The notes: generated by a model not told the origin, from the sequence alone. DNA of 56,629 bases from Clostridia bacterium (GCA_017533005.1 JAFXIQ010000014.1:1-56629); one strand, 5' to 3'. Positions 43,580-52,710 are shown, numbered from the stretch's first letter. Numbers and translations are program-made.

Positions 43580-44473
43580 ATGATTTACAATAATTGGATG
43601 AAATACATCAAGGACGACGTAAAGCTTGTAGATTTAATTATGCCTTCTGCACATAACGCAGGTAGCTACGGTTTACCACTAATTGCATGTTGCCAAGACG
43701 GTACGATTTATGAACAATTTATGTACGGCGTGCGCCATTTTTGCGTTAGAATTGATACGAATAGAAAGGGAGAACCGCACTCTTGTCACAGTATTTCCAT
43801 GGGCGTTAAACTAGAAGAAATTATGCAAGACTACAAACGCGTTTTAGAAGAAAGCGACGACTTCTTCATCATTGACTTGCGCGAATATTACCCCATAGAT
43901 TTGTTGATTACACAAATTAAATTTAAGTCCAATAAGCAAAGAGTCGACGAGCTCGTCGCTAAATACTTGAGCCCTGAAAAATATGCTTTCACGGAATTCG
44001 AAGACATCAATGACGTTACTATGGGCGACATAAGAGCATCCGGCAAACGTTACATACTCTTGAACTACAGAAAGGAATACGAATACTCCGTCGACGTACC
44101 ACACATCTTCCCTTGGAAAAAATCAATGTACGGCTCAACGCCTAAAAACTTCTCGAAGAAATGCTTGTCACTTCTTGACACCACGCCAAAGGAAGGGCTA
44201 TTCTGGTTCCAAACTCAACAAACCCCTAACATCGGTACTTTGATGGGATTGACCCCTCCAAGATATTTCGACAATATGGATAGACCGTACTTCCCACAAA
44301 TCATTAAAGATATAGAAACGGTTCCCTCTCGCCTTGCAAAAGCGAACATCATTGCAGGCGACTTCATGACAAGAGATTATATGAAAGCAAAACTCATTCT
44401 TGAACTCAACGTCAAAAAAGGAAACGTCAAAGAAGAACTCGTTGAAGAATATCTAAAAGGACTAGAAGCATGA
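43580..44473 (+). CDS. PI-PLC X-domain-like phosphodiesterase
   Basis: This 297-residue protein has no signal peptide or membrane segment. It matches the PLC-like phosphodiesterase superfamily: MPSAHNAGSYG (first catalytic His, about residue 24), GVRHFCVRID (about 50-59, the metal/substrate strand) and CHSISMGV (second His, about 73), then FFIIDLREYYP. Bacterial PI-PLCs are usually secreted; this one appears cytoplasmic, so phosphatidylinositol outside the cell is an unlikely target and the substrate is open. GGGAG precedes the ATG. It heads a five-gene operon and overlaps the MBL gene by 4 bases (ATGA). Confidence 0.85.
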   Translation: MIYNNWMKYIKDDVKLVDLIMPSAHNAGSYGLPLIACCQDGTIYEQFMYGVRHFCVRIDTNRKGEPHSCHSISMGVKLEEIMQDYKRVLEESDDFFIIDLREYYPIDLLITQIKFKSNKQRVDELVAKYLSPEKYAFTEFEDINDVTMGDIRASGKRYILLNYRKEYEYSVDVPHIFPWKKSMYGSTPKNFSKKCLSLLDTTPKEGLFWFQTQQTPNIGTLMGLTPPRYFDNMDRPYFPQIIKDIETVPSRLAKANIIAGDFMTRDYMKAKLILELNVKKGNVKEELVEEYLKGLEA

Positions 44474-45156
44474 AATTAACCATACTCGGTAAATACGGCC
44501 CCTATCCCAAAGCAGGTGCTGCGTGCAGTGGATACCTAGTAGAAAGTAAGGGTGCGAAAATCGTTCTCGATATGGGTGCAGGCACGTTATCACGATTGTT
44601 GTCGCTTGTCGATATCCGTGAAGTCGATGCTATCATCCTATCTCACCTACATTACGACCATACCAGCGACTTGCTTCCGCTACGATATCTACTCGAAGAA
44701 ATCGACCACAACGTAAAAATCTATGCTCACACCGATGACAGCGAGTGGTGTAAAATCCTACTTAACCACAAGAACTTCTTGTTAACTCATATAGATGAGA
44801 ATACCACTCTAGATATAGGCGGAAACAACGTAAGCTTTTTATTAATGAACCACAGCGTCGATAACTACGCTATAAAAATCACGGGCGACCGTACTCTGGC
44901 ATATACCGGCGACACCAAATACACTGATAAAGTTTACACGCTTATGAGTGGCGCAAACGCCCTACTCGCAGACTGCGCAAAGCCATACGGCTTCGGTGGT
45001 CCGCATATGAACGTAAGTGATGCAATCGCTTTTGCTCGCGACAAAGACGTAAAAATTATAGCAACCCACTGGGGTGCAGGCTATAATCCAACCGATGATT
45101 TGAAGGGATATGAGAATATCATACTTCCTGAAGAATTGGCTACCTATAACATCTAA
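44470..45156 (+). CDS. MBL-fold metallohydrolase
   Basis: This 228-residue cytoplasmic protein of the metallo-beta-lactamase superfamily is ribonuclease Z/phosphodiesterase-like in layout. The SHLHYDHTSD motif (HxHxDH, about residues 58-67), a metal His near 137 (MNHSVD), YTGDTKYTD (about 155-163) and ATHWGAGYN (about 212-220) form the complete dinuclear zinc site. Substrate unknown; cyclic or activated phosphodiesters are possible given its translational coupling (ATGA overlap) to the PLC-X-like protein. It lacks the extra exosite arm of true tRNase Z. Confidence 0.9.
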   Translation: MKLTILGKYGPYPKAGAACSGYLVESKGAKIVLDMGAGTLSRLLSLVDIREVDAIILSHLHYDHTSDLLPLRYLLEEIDHNVKIYAHTDDSEWCKILLNHKNFLLTHIDENTTLDIGGNNVSFLLMNHSVDNYAIKITGDRTLAYTGDTKYTDKVYTLMSGANALLADCAKPYGFGGPHMNVSDAIAFARDKDVKIIATHWGAGYNPTDDLKGYENIILPEELATYNI

Positions 45157-45171
45157 ACGGGTACCTGAACT

Positions 45172-46065
45172 ATGAAAAAATATAATTCTGTTATCATTGG
45201 ACATATTACGCTAGACTACAACACCGACCATTTAGGCGTTACTGAAAAACGCGCAGGTGGCGCCGTGTTATACTCTAGTGGCGCGGGATATGCGTTAGGG
45301 CATAACGTTCTTGCCGTGACTTCCGTAGGGAAAGGCGACGAGAGTTATTTAGAGTCTTTTACCCTACCTAAAGAGAACGTTCACTGCGTCGTTAAAGACA
45401 GCTCTTGCATAATGAAAAATCATTATTTGACTGCTGACAAGGAGCGTAGAAACAGCGTTTGTGCAATGAAAGGAACTCCTTTCACCATAAGCGACGTTCC
45501 CGACGTTGATAGCCCTATCTATCATTTAGCTGGGTTGGTTGTCGGAGATTTCGACGGCACTCTCATCACGGAACTCGCAAAAAAAGGTAAAGTCGTGCTA
45601 GATGCTCAAGGCTTTTTGCGAAACGTGAGCGCTACTGACGGCAAGATGTTTTTTGCAGACTGGTCTGATAAAAAGAAATATCTTCCTTACATAACCTACC
45701 TAAAAACCGATGCTCTTGAAACCGAGATTTTGACGGGAACGAGCGATAGATATGAAGGCGCAAAGATATTACACGGTTGGGGCGCAAAAGAAGTGCTAAT
45801 CACTCATAACAGCGAAGTATTGGTTTACGACGGAAAAGAGTTTTTCACCTGCCCTATTCGTGCAAGAAATCTGTCCGGAAGAACGGGACGTGGCGATACT
45901 ACCACGGCTGTTTACACTCTAGAAAGAGAACGCCACGACATAAAAACGGCACTACTCATTGCAACGGCTACGGTTTCTTTAAAAATGGAAACGCCCGGCG
46001 TTTTCTCCGGAAATCGCGACGACGTAATGAAATATATCGATGAATTTTATAACGACTATAAATAA
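45172..46065 (+). CDS. PfkB-family carbohydrate kinase
   Basis: This 297-residue ribokinase-superfamily protein has the N-terminal GHITLDYN...RAGGAVLYSS substrate lid with its GG pair (about residues 28-33) and the C-terminal signature GRTGRGDTTTAVY (about 240-252) with the catalytic Asp; the usual GAGD anion hole reads GRGD. It phosphorylates a sugar or nucleoside that cannot be named from sequence. It lies 15 bp after the MBL gene and 31 bp before pheA, in the same operon as an alpha-galactosidase, so a carbohydrate or polyol substrate is reasonable but unproven. Confidence 0.88.
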   Translation: MKKYNSVIIGHITLDYNTDHLGVTEKRAGGAVLYSSGAGYALGHNVLAVTSVGKGDESYLESFTLPKENVHCVVKDSSCIMKNHYLTADKERRNSVCAMKGTPFTISDVPDVDSPIYHLAGLVVGDFDGTLITELAKKGKVVLDAQGFLRNVSATDGKMFFADWSDKKKYLPYITYLKTDALETEILTGTSDRYEGAKILHGWGAKEVLITHNSEVLVYDGKEFFTCPIRARNLSGRTGRGDTTTAVYTLERERHDIKTALLIATATVSLKMETPGVFSGNRDDVMKYIDEFYNDYK

Positions 46066-46096
46066 CAACATCTAACAATTAACAAGGACTCAAGCT

Positions 46097-47236
46097 ATGG
46101 AACTCACTGAAATTAGAAAAAAAATTGATGAAATTGACAAAAATTTAGTTGATTTGTACAAACAAAGAATGCTTCTTTGCGCAAACATCGCTGAATATAA
46201 GCGCGAAAACGGCATGCCAATTTTGGATACGGCAAGAGAAAGAGAACTTCTTAACAAAGTCGCCGATATGTCTGGTCGCGAGTTTGAAGAATATACTAGA
46301 ACGCTTTATTCCACTATTTTGGACATCTCTCGCTCTTATCAACACAAAATTCTTGGTATGACTAGCGAACTTTATCAAGAAATTAGTAACGCGCTAACTA
46401 ACACGCCTACCCTTTTCCCTTCGCGTGCTAGAGTCGCTTGCCAAGGCATAGAAGGCGCTTATTCTCAAATAGCAAGCGAAAAGTTCTTCGAACTACCAAA
46501 TATCACTTATTTTTCTAACTTCAACGCCGTTTTCTCCGCAATAGAAAAAGGACTATGTGAATACGGCGTTCTACCCATAGAAAACACAACAGCTGGCTCT
46601 GTAAAAGAAGTTTACGAGCTAATGAGAAAACATAACTTCAAAATCGTACGCTCGGTAAGAGTTAAAGTTGAACATAACCTTCTAGCAAAAAGCGGAACTA
46701 AACTACAAGACCTTAAAGTGGTTTACTCTCACGAACAAGCTATAAGTCAATGTGGAAACTTCTTGGCTACATTACCGAAGGGCGTTAAAATTATCCCCGT
46801 GGAAAATACGGCTGTAGCTGCAAAAATGGTCGCCGAAGAATGTAACGCAGGTGCAATTTCTTCAATTTACTGCGCTGAACAATACGGCCTAAATATCCTA
46901 GCTAGAAATATCCAAGATAACGGCAATAACCAAACGCGTTTCATTTGTATTTCTAACAAATTAGAAATTTACCCCGGCTCAAACAAAACAAGTATCACTC
47001 TCGTTATCCCACATAAGCCCGGTGCATTGTATAAAATCCTTTCTCGTTTCAATGCGCTAGGAATTAACTTAGTTAAACTCGAGTCCAGACCTATCCCCGA
47101 AAGAAACTTTGAGTTCCTTTTCTACTTCGACATCGAAGCATCGGTCTACTCGGAAAAATTCGCAGAACTTATGTCCGAACTCGAAAAGAACTGCGACGAC
47201 TTCACTTACCTAGGTACTTATAGCGAAATAGTTTAA
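46097..47236 (+). CDS. pheA: bifunctional chorismate mutase / prephenate dehydratase
   Basis: This 379-residue enzyme converts chorismate to phenylpyruvate. It has an AroQ-type chorismate mutase domain (about 1-90; IRKKIDEIDKNLVDLYKQR), a prephenate dehydratase domain (about 105-285; GIEGAYSQIA, ENTTAGSVKEVYELM, and the TRF motif in NNQTRFICIS) and an ACT regulatory domain (about 295-375; HKPGALYKIL and LESRP), which normally binds phenylalanine for feedback inhibition. The AAGGA ribosome site is 8 nt upstream. No T-box or leader-peptide attenuator is visible. Its place between a sugar kinase and an alpha-galactosidase is unusual for an aromatic amino acid gene. Confidence 0.97.
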   Translation: MELTEIRKKIDEIDKNLVDLYKQRMLLCANIAEYKRENGMPILDTARERELLNKVADMSGREFEEYTRTLYSTILDISRSYQHKILGMTSELYQEISNALTNTPTLFPSRARVACQGIEGAYSQIASEKFFELPNITYFSNFNAVFSAIEKGLCEYGVLPIENTTAGSVKEVYELMRKHNFKIVRSVRVKVEHNLLAKSGTKLQDLKVVYSHEQAISQCGNFLATLPKGVKIIPVENTAVAAKMVAEECNAGAISSIYCAEQYGLNILARNIQDNGNNQTRFICISNKLEIYPGSNKTSITLVIPHKPGALYKILSRFNALGINLVKLESRPIPERNFEFLFYFDIEASVYSEKFAELMSELEKNCDDFTYLGTYSEIV

Positions 47237-47265
47237 TAAAAATCTTTAATCATCGGAGAATAATT

Positions 47266-48900
47266 ATGAAAAGAAACGGAATGTGCCCTATTTGCTACAT
47301 CAAAAAACTCTTCTCTAAACCAGAAACGGTTTCTAACGTTTATTCAACTAAAAAATATGACAACGGCGTTGCTCTCACTCCACCTATGGGTTGGTCTAGC
47401 TGGAATACCTTCAGAAATCGTATCGACGAAAATTTAATCTACGATACGGCTGTTGCTATGAAAGAAAGCGGGCTCGCTGACGCCGGTTATACCTACGTAA
47501 ATCTAGACGACAACTGGCACTCGTCACTTCGTGACGCCAACGGCGACCTTCAAGGTGACTTGACGACTTTTGCTAGCGGTATCCCCGCTCTCGTTGAAAA
47601 AATTAACGCGCTAGGACTTAAAGTCGGTATCTACTCCTCAAACGGCACAAATACTTGTGAAGACCTTCCTGCAAGCCTTTACAACGAAAGACGTGATGCT
47701 CTAACTTTCGCACGTTGGGGAATTGAGTATTTCAAATACGACTTCTGCCATAATATCCCCATTCCTTCTTACGCTCCGATTGTATATGGTATTTCCGTTG
47801 CTAAAAAAGGCTCCAACAAAGCTAAATTCTATCCTTGTACGGAAGCTAGCCTAAAAGGGCTCGCAAGACTTATGGATAGCAAGGCTTCCCCCATCAATAA
47901 AATCGTATCGGGGCTCGACCAAAATCACGGAGCCATGACATTCAACAACATTGTCGTTGAAGAAAGTGGCGAATACGTATTGACCGTTGATATCGTAAAG
48001 AAAGGTAGATATAAAAAATATCTAATGGCTTACGTAAACGACGAAGAATTCTATGGTATTGACTTCCCCGAACAAAAGCACTGGAATAACACGGCTAGAT
48101 TCCAAGTAGTCGTTAAATTGAATGCTGGTATAAATAAAATTTCTCTATTTAACCCCATAGAAAAGCGCGCTGACAGCTCTATGCTACAATATGTAAATAT
48201 GGGTAAAATGCTAAAAGAGGCTACCAAACGCGTTGCAGAGGAAACCGGAACTCCCGAAAAGCCTATCGTATTCTCACTTTGCGAATGGGGCGTAAACAGA
48301 CCTTGGACTTGGGGCGCAACGGCTGGAAATCTATGGCGTACCACTCCCGACATCCGTCCTATATGGCCATGGATGACTATGCTATACGAGCGCACCGTTC
48401 CACTATACAAGTATGCAGGCGTAGGCTCTTGGAACGACCCTGATATGCTAGAAGTCGGCAACGGCAAGTTGACTTACGATGAAAATATGGCGCACTTCTC
48501 GGTATGGTGCATGCTCGCATCACCTCTAATTCTAGGCAATGACTTGCGCTCAATGCCAAACAACGTCAAAGAAATCGTTACGAATAAAAACCTAATCGCT
48601 ATAGACCAAGACGCGTTAGGAAAGCAAGCAAAGCGTATTAAAAAAGGCTCTCTAGATATACTCGCACGTCCATTAGCAGACGGAAGCGTAGCGGTTTGCT
48701 TCTTCAATAAAGTTGGTGGTCGTAAATCTGCAAGTATCGACGTTAAAGAACTTATTTCCGATGAATACGTTTCTTTGAAGTACGCAAACAGCTATACGTT
48801 AATAAATCAATGGACTAACGAAGAAATCGAAATCACTGATACAATTACTGCAAACGTTGCTAAACACGGCGTAGTAGTATACAAGGTTATTGCTAAATAA
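47266..48900 (+). CDS. GH27 alpha-galactosidase with an internal beta-sandwich insert
   Basis: This 544-residue protein has no signal peptide. GH27 motifs: TPPMGWSSWNTF (about 38-49), VNLDDNW (about 78-84), YFKYDFCHN with the nucleophile Asp (about 159), and GSWNDPDMLEVGNG with the acid/base Asp (about 391-393). Between them, residues about 195-315 carry an extra beta-rich segment (GAMTFNNIVVEESGEYVLTVDI... NAGINKISLFNP) that looks like a CBM35/CBM6-type carbohydrate-binding fold inserted within the barrel. The N-terminus has a CPIC motif (Cys-x-x-Cys) of unknown meaning. It removes alpha-linked galactose from imported oligosaccharides in the cytoplasm. Last gene of the operon, GGAGA upstream, strong terminator behind. 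Confidence 0.94.
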   Translation: MKRNGMCPICYIKKLFSKPETVSNVYSTKKYDNGVALTPPMGWSSWNTFRNRIDENLIYDTAVAMKESGLADAGYTYVNLDDNWHSSLRDANGDLQGDLTTFASGIPALVEKINALGLKVGIYSSNGTNTCEDLPASLYNERRDALTFARWGIEYFKYDFCHNIPIPSYAPIVYGISVAKKGSNKAKFYPCTEASLKGLARLMDSKASPINKIVSGLDQNHGAMTFNNIVVEESGEYVLTVDIVKKGRYKKYLMAYVNDEEFYGIDFPEQKHWNNTARFQVVVKLNAGINKISLFNPIEKRADSSMLQYVNMGKMLKEATKRVAEETGTPEKPIVFSLCEWGVNRPWTWGATAGNLWRTTPDIRPIWPWMTMLYERTVPLYKYAGVGSWNDPDMLEVGNGKLTYDENMAHFSVWCMLASPLILGNDLRSMPNNVKEIVTNKNLIAIDQDALGKQAKRIKKGSLDILARPLADGSVAVCFFNKVGGRKSASIDVKELISDEYVSLKYANSYTLINQWTNEEIEITDTITANVAKHGVVVYKVIAK

Positions 48901-48917
48901 TTAAAAAATCCTTATGA

Positions 48918-48948
48918 AAAGGGAGGCTCGCAAAGCGAGCCTCCCTTT
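48918..48948. terminator. strong bidirectional terminator
   Basis: AAAGGGAGGCTCGC (48918-48931), an AAA loop and its exact complement (48935-48948) with T-rich flanks. It separates the converging GH27 operon and the symporter/lipoprotein operon. Confidence 0.95.
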
Positions 48949-48964
48949 ATTTATCAACTTAATA

Positions 48965-49801
48965 TTACGCTTGATTGAATATAACCTTTTCGTAACTTAC
49001 TACGTCTGCCTTTAACACAAGCGAGGTATCTACAACGTTATTCTTTACATAATAAGAAATAACGTTTTCTTTATAAATTTCTACTTGTTTTAAGTTCATT
49101 TGCTTCTTTTTATAGGTAAAAGTCGCGGTGGTATTTTGCATTCCCGATACGTTGTTCCAATCATAATCTAAGTCTTCACCAAAGTTCTTGGAACAATAAT
49201 CAGGTGTGTGCGCTTGCCCTATCATATCGTAAACTACGCTGGTTTTTACGCGTGCTACCCTATTAAATATCTTAGAAGAGTCTTCTGCGTTAGTTATATA
49301 ATCCCTTTGTATCTGTAAATTTTCGTAATCCAATAAATAATCTACGTACAACGGGCAGGTAAGTAGCCCTACTCCACTATACTCCTCGGTTGCTTTAACG
49401 CTAAACTTGCCACCGTAATTCTTTTTGTCTTTATGCTTAACGTAATCGTCTTTGAGCATTTTTTCATAGCGCGTCAAGGTGATTTTCCAACCATCTAACT
49501 GTGCGTCGTAACTCAAGTTTCCGTCACTTAACTCTACGTACCAATCTCCGTCTTGCCAGCCTGCTTGATAAGGCGTTCCCCTATTTACGTTATCGTAAAA
49601 AACGTACGTATAGTTGAAATCATAACTAAAACCATCTTTTTTGAGTTCAACTATTAGGTCGTGCAAAACAGGTATGGTTTTGTCTACGTTTTCGTTTAAC
49701 TTTTCGTTATATTTACTTTCATCGGTAGTAGTACACGCTGTTAGCATACATATAGAAAGCACTAGAATTAAGATTAAACTTATAATTATTACTCTTTTCA
49801 T
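48965..49801 (-). CDS. lipoprotein of unknown function
   Basis: This 278-residue predicted lipoprotein has a signal MKRVIIISLILILVLS... with lipobox LTAC at about residue 23. The mature part is Lys/Asp/Tyr-rich, probably mostly beta-stranded, with no family motif I recognise. ATG at 49801 lies one base after the stop of the symporter gene; the ribosome site GAGGG is inside that gene's last codons, so it is translationally coupled. Co-expression with a sugar symporter suggests a role in handling the same substrate, but it does not resemble a solute-binding protein. Confidence 0.8.
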   Translation of the reverse strand: MKRVIIISLILILVLSICMLTACTTTDESKYNEKLNENVDKTIPVLHDLIVELKKDGFSYDFNYTYVFYDNVNRGTPYQAGWQDGDWYVELSDGNLSYDAQLDGWKITLTRYEKMLKDDYVKHKDKKNYGGKFSVKATEEYSGVGLLTCPLYVDYLLDYENLQIQRDYITNAEDSSKIFNRVARVKTSVVYDMIGQAHTPDYCSKNFGEDLDYDWNNVSGMQNTTATFTYKKKQMNLKQVEIYKENVISYYVKNNVVDTSLVLKADVVSYEKVIFNQA

Positions 49802-49802
49802 A

Positions 49803-51302
49803 CTAGTTACCCTCGCTTTCTACTACTGTAGCTTCTTCTATTGCAATACTCGCTTCTTCGAGCAATTCTTCTTTATTTGCGTCTAAAAATGCTTTTTCTC
49901 TTGTAATAGCAAGTCGTGTTTGAATTTCTTCCATCTTCTTTCCTGAAAGTGGATAGAAAATCATAGGTACGATACTTACTAAATTGCAAATAGCGGGAAT
50001 TAAAGTGAATATAAGCAAAATTCCCGTCTTTGTAAAGTCGCTTTGCTCCGGCGAATGGTCGTTCAAGTAGCCAACGGGTTGCGAAAACATAAAGAACGCA
50101 AGCAAAAATGATAACGTATAGTCTTTAAATCCACTACTTACGCTACTTCTCAAATTCATTAGCGAGAACGTCATACCTTCACAACGTTGTCCGGTCTTAT
50201 CTTCCCAATAATCCAACGTGTCCGCTGCCATTAGGTGTGGAACAACGTTTAATACGCCAACCGGAAGCATCGCAATAAACATAAACACGGCTACCGCTAC
50301 CCAATGATTTAAGCCTAGCATATACACGGCATAAACGATTACAAGCGCTACCGAATGCCAAACAGTTGCAAAGATAAAGAGCTTTTTGCTATCCATCATT
50401 CTATTCAATTTGGGCGCAAAAAGCATACCTATCATAGACGCGACTGCGCCCGGAAGCGCAAACACAATTTGCAACGAGCCGTTAGAAAAGATATACGTTA
50501 CTACGTATATAATCGCTGCGGAAACTAAATTTCTAAAGAAAGTCAATAAGTTAGCGCATATTAAAATCAAGAATGGTTTATTCTTAAATAGGTATTTAAA
50601 TCCGTCTAAAAGCTTAGGAGTTTCGGTGGTGGGTTCCAACCTTTCCTTTATTGAAAAGGCGCCTAAAAGCATTAAAACGGGGGCGAGAGCACCTATTATT
50701 ATCGCCGTAATCAAATATACGTTGGTGTAATTCTTACTGATAAGAAGTCCTACCGATATAAGTACTAGCGCCGATTGTTCGCCGATTGAGCCTAGAATAC
50801 GTGAAATAGAAATCAGCTTACCCCTTTCTTGGTTGTTGGGGGATGCGACTGCGGGGATTCCCGACAACGGAACAATAACGATGGTTCCAAATACTGCCCA
50901 TAGTAAATACGTTATGTACATATAAACGATTTTACCTGTCATCGAAAAGCCCGTAACAGGGATAAATAGGCTCAAAGTAACTAGCGACCAAGGAATAGCT
51001 CCAAAAATTAAATACGGGCGCATTTTACCCCATTTACTGCGAGTTTTATCTACTATGGCTCCCATAAACGGGTCGTTTGCTCCGTCAAAAATCTTGGAAA
51101 CAAGAAACATCGTTCCAACGGCTTGCGCGTTAATACCCACGCAAACGGTATAGAAAAATAATAAATAGCCTTGTACTAATCCTGTAATTGCGCTAGACGC
51201 AAATTGCGCGAGTGAAAAAAACACGTAATCTTTTTTTGATAGGTACTTCTTCTCGAGAAGCGCGCTACCTTCTAACGCGAGTTCAGGGTTAAGATTATCC
51301 AT
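49803..51302 (-). CDS. GPH-family sugar:cation symporter (MFS_2)
   Basis: This 499-residue transporter has about twelve membrane segments. GPH signatures: FFYTVCVGINAQAVG, FDGANDPFMGAIVDKTRSKWGKMRPYLIFGAIPW (about 72-105, containing the conserved GxxxDKTRSKWGKMRP loop) and AADTLDYWEDKTGQRCEG (about 375-392). Members import glycosides, pentosides or hexuronides with Na+ or H+. The acidic C-terminal tail is cytoplasmic. Start at 51302 (MDNLNP) because a promoter runs from 51362 to 51334 and GAGGTG lies 9 nt before this ATG; the open frame to 51386 would cross the promoter. Substrate unknown; the alpha-galactosidase nearby makes galactosides a reasonable guess. Confidence 0.92.
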   Translation of the reverse strand: MDNLNPELALEGSALLEKKYLSKKDYVFFSLAQFASSAITGLVQGYLLFFYTVCVGINAQAVGTMFLVSKIFDGANDPFMGAIVDKTRSKWGKMRPYLIFGAIPWSLVTLSLFIPVTGFSMTGKIVYMYITYLLWAVFGTIVIVPLSGIPAVASPNNQERGKLISISRILGSIGEQSALVLISVGLLISKNYTNVYLITAIIIGALAPVLMLLGAFSIKERLEPTTETPKLLDGFKYLFKNKPFLILICANLLTFFRNLVSAAIIYVVTYIFSNGSLQIVFALPGAVASMIGMLFAPKLNRMMDSKKLFIFATVWHSVALVIVYAVYMLGLNHWVAVAVFMFIAMLPVGVLNVVPHLMAADTLDYWEDKTGQRCEGMTFSLMNLRSSVSSGFKDYTLSFLLAFFMFSQPVGYLNDHSPEQSDFTKTGILLIFTLIPAICNLVSIVPMIFYPLSGKKMEEIQTRLAITREKAFLDANKEELLEEASIAIEEATVVESEGN

Positions 51303-51333
51303 CTGTACTTTCACCTCAAAAATTTCTACCTTC

Positions 51334-51362
51334 ATTTTATCACACGCGCGCACGTGTGTCAA
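51334..51362 (-). promoter_or_regulatory. symporter promoter with inverted repeat in the spacer
   Basis: On the minus strand, TTGACA (51357-51362), 17 nt, TAAAAT (51334-51339). The inverted repeat CACACG-N6-CGTGTG (51341-51358) fills the spacer and overlaps the -35 box, the expected place for a repressor operator. Confidence 0.78.
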
Positions 51363-51379
51363 GGTAGCATAAATTAAGA

Positions 51380-51401
51380 AAAGCACTCTTGCGAGTGCTT
51401 T
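51380..51401 (-). terminator. terminator of tuf
   Basis: AAAGCACTC (51380-51388) pairs with GAGTGCTTT (51393-51401) around TTGC. On the minus strand it is followed by a T-rich run. It lies 25 bp after the tuf stop. Confidence 0.88.
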
Positions 51402-51425
51402 CTTGTTGTAAATCTATCAGTTCAA

Positions 51426-52628
51426 TTAATCGATAATGTTAGAAACAACGCCCGAACCAACTGTTCTGCCACCTTCACGGATAGCGAAACGGAGACCGTT
51501 TTCGATAGCGATAGGTGTGATTAGAGTGATTTCCATTTTGATGTTATCGCCAGGCATAACCATTTCTACGCCTTCAGGAAGTTTGATGTTACCAGTAACG
51601 TCGGTTGTTCTGAAGTAGAATTGGGGTCTGTATCCGTTAAAGAAAGGAGTATGACGTCCACCTTCTTCTTTAGTTAGAACGTAAACTTGGCTATCAAAGT
51701 GGGTGTGGGGTTTGATTGAACCGGGTTTAGCTAGAACTTGACCTCTTTCGATGTTCTTTCTGTCGATACCACGTAGTAGAGCACCAATGTTGTCACCAGC
51801 CATAGCTTGGTCAAGTAGTTTACGGAACATTTCAACACCAGTAACGGTTGTTTCAACTGTTTCTTTAATACCAACGATTTCAACCTTATCTTGAACTTTA
51901 ACTGTACCTCTTTCAACTCTACCAGTAGCAACTGTTCCACGACCTGTGATGGTGAAAACGTCTTCAACAGGCATTAGGAAAGGTTTGTCAGTGTCACGTT
52001 CAGGGGTAGGAATGTATGAGTCAACAGCTGCGAGTAGTTCTCTGATGCAGTCACATGCAGGGCTGTCAGGATTGCCAGCGTTGCAAGCTTCAATAGCTTT
52101 AACAGCAGAACCTTTAATAACAGGAATGTCGTCACCGGGGAATTCATAAGAAGATAGAAGTTCTCTGATTTCCATTTCTACTAGTTCGAGAAGTTCTTCG
52201 TCGTCTACTAGGTCAACTTTGTTCATGAATACGATGATGTAAGGAACACCAACTTGTCTTGCTAGAAGGATGTGTTCACGAGTTTGGGGCATTGGGCCGT
52301 CTGTTGAAGCAACAACTAGGATAGCGCCGTCCATTTGTGCAGCACCAGTAATCATGTTCTTAACGTAGTCAGCGTGTCCGGGGCAGTCAACGTGTGCATA
52401 GTGACGTGTTTCGGTTTCGTATTCAACGTGAGCTGTGTTAATCGTTATACCTCTTGCTTTTTCTTCCGGTGCCTTATCGATTTCGTCATATCTCATAACT
52501 GCAGCCTTACCAGCAGCAGCAGAAACCATGGTGATAGCAGCGGTTAGAGTTGTCTTACCGTGGTCAACGTGACCAATAGTTCCGATGTTAACATGGGCTT
52601 TGGTTCTTTCGAATTTTGATTTTGCCAT
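51426..52628 (-). CDS. tuf: elongation factor Tu
   Basis: This 400-residue GTPase delivers aminoacyl-tRNA to the ribosome. G motifs: GHVDHGKTT (G1), RGITI (G2), DCPGH (G3), NKVD (G4), GSAVKA (G5). Beta-barrel domains 2 and 3 are complete. Start at 52628, GGAGG upstream. It has its own promoter (52682-52710) besides possible read-through from fusA. Codon use is strongly biased, as expected for a highly expressed gene. Only one tuf copy is in this window. Confidence 0.98.
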   Translation of the reverse strand: MAKSKFERTKAHVNIGTIGHVDHGKTTLTAAITMVSAAAGKAAVMRYDEIDKAPEEKARGITINTAHVEYETETRHYAHVDCPGHADYVKNMITGAAQMDGAILVVASTDGPMPQTREHILLARQVGVPYIIVFMNKVDLVDDEELLELVEMEIRELLSSYEFPGDDIPVIKGSAVKAIEACNAGNPDSPACDCIRELLAAVDSYIPTPERDTDKPFLMPVEDVFTITGRGTVATGRVERGTVKVQDKVEIVGIKETVETTVTGVEMFRKLLDQAMAGDNIGALLRGIDRKNIERGQVLAKPGSIKPHTHFDSQVYVLTKEEGGRHTPFFNGYRPQFYFRTTDVTGNIKLPEGVEMVMPGDNIKMEITLITPIAIENGLRFAIREGGRTVGSGVVSNIID

Positions 52629-52681
52629 TAGAGTTAGTCCTCCAAAAAATATTTTTATTTTTTTGTTTTTTAGTTTTCTTA

Positions 52682-52710
52682 ATTATATAATAAATAAATA
52701 TAATTGTCTA
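52682..52710 (-). promoter_or_regulatory. tuf promoter
   Basis: On the minus strand, TAGACA (52705-52710), 17 AT-rich nt, TATAAT (52682-52687), about 55 nt before the tuf start codon. It gives EF-Tu extra transcription independent of the rest of the str operon. Confidence 0.75.

Noticed and set aside
46066..46096. T-box or leader-peptide attenuator before pheA
   Set aside because: Only 31 bp separate it from the PfkB gene, containing just a ribosome site.
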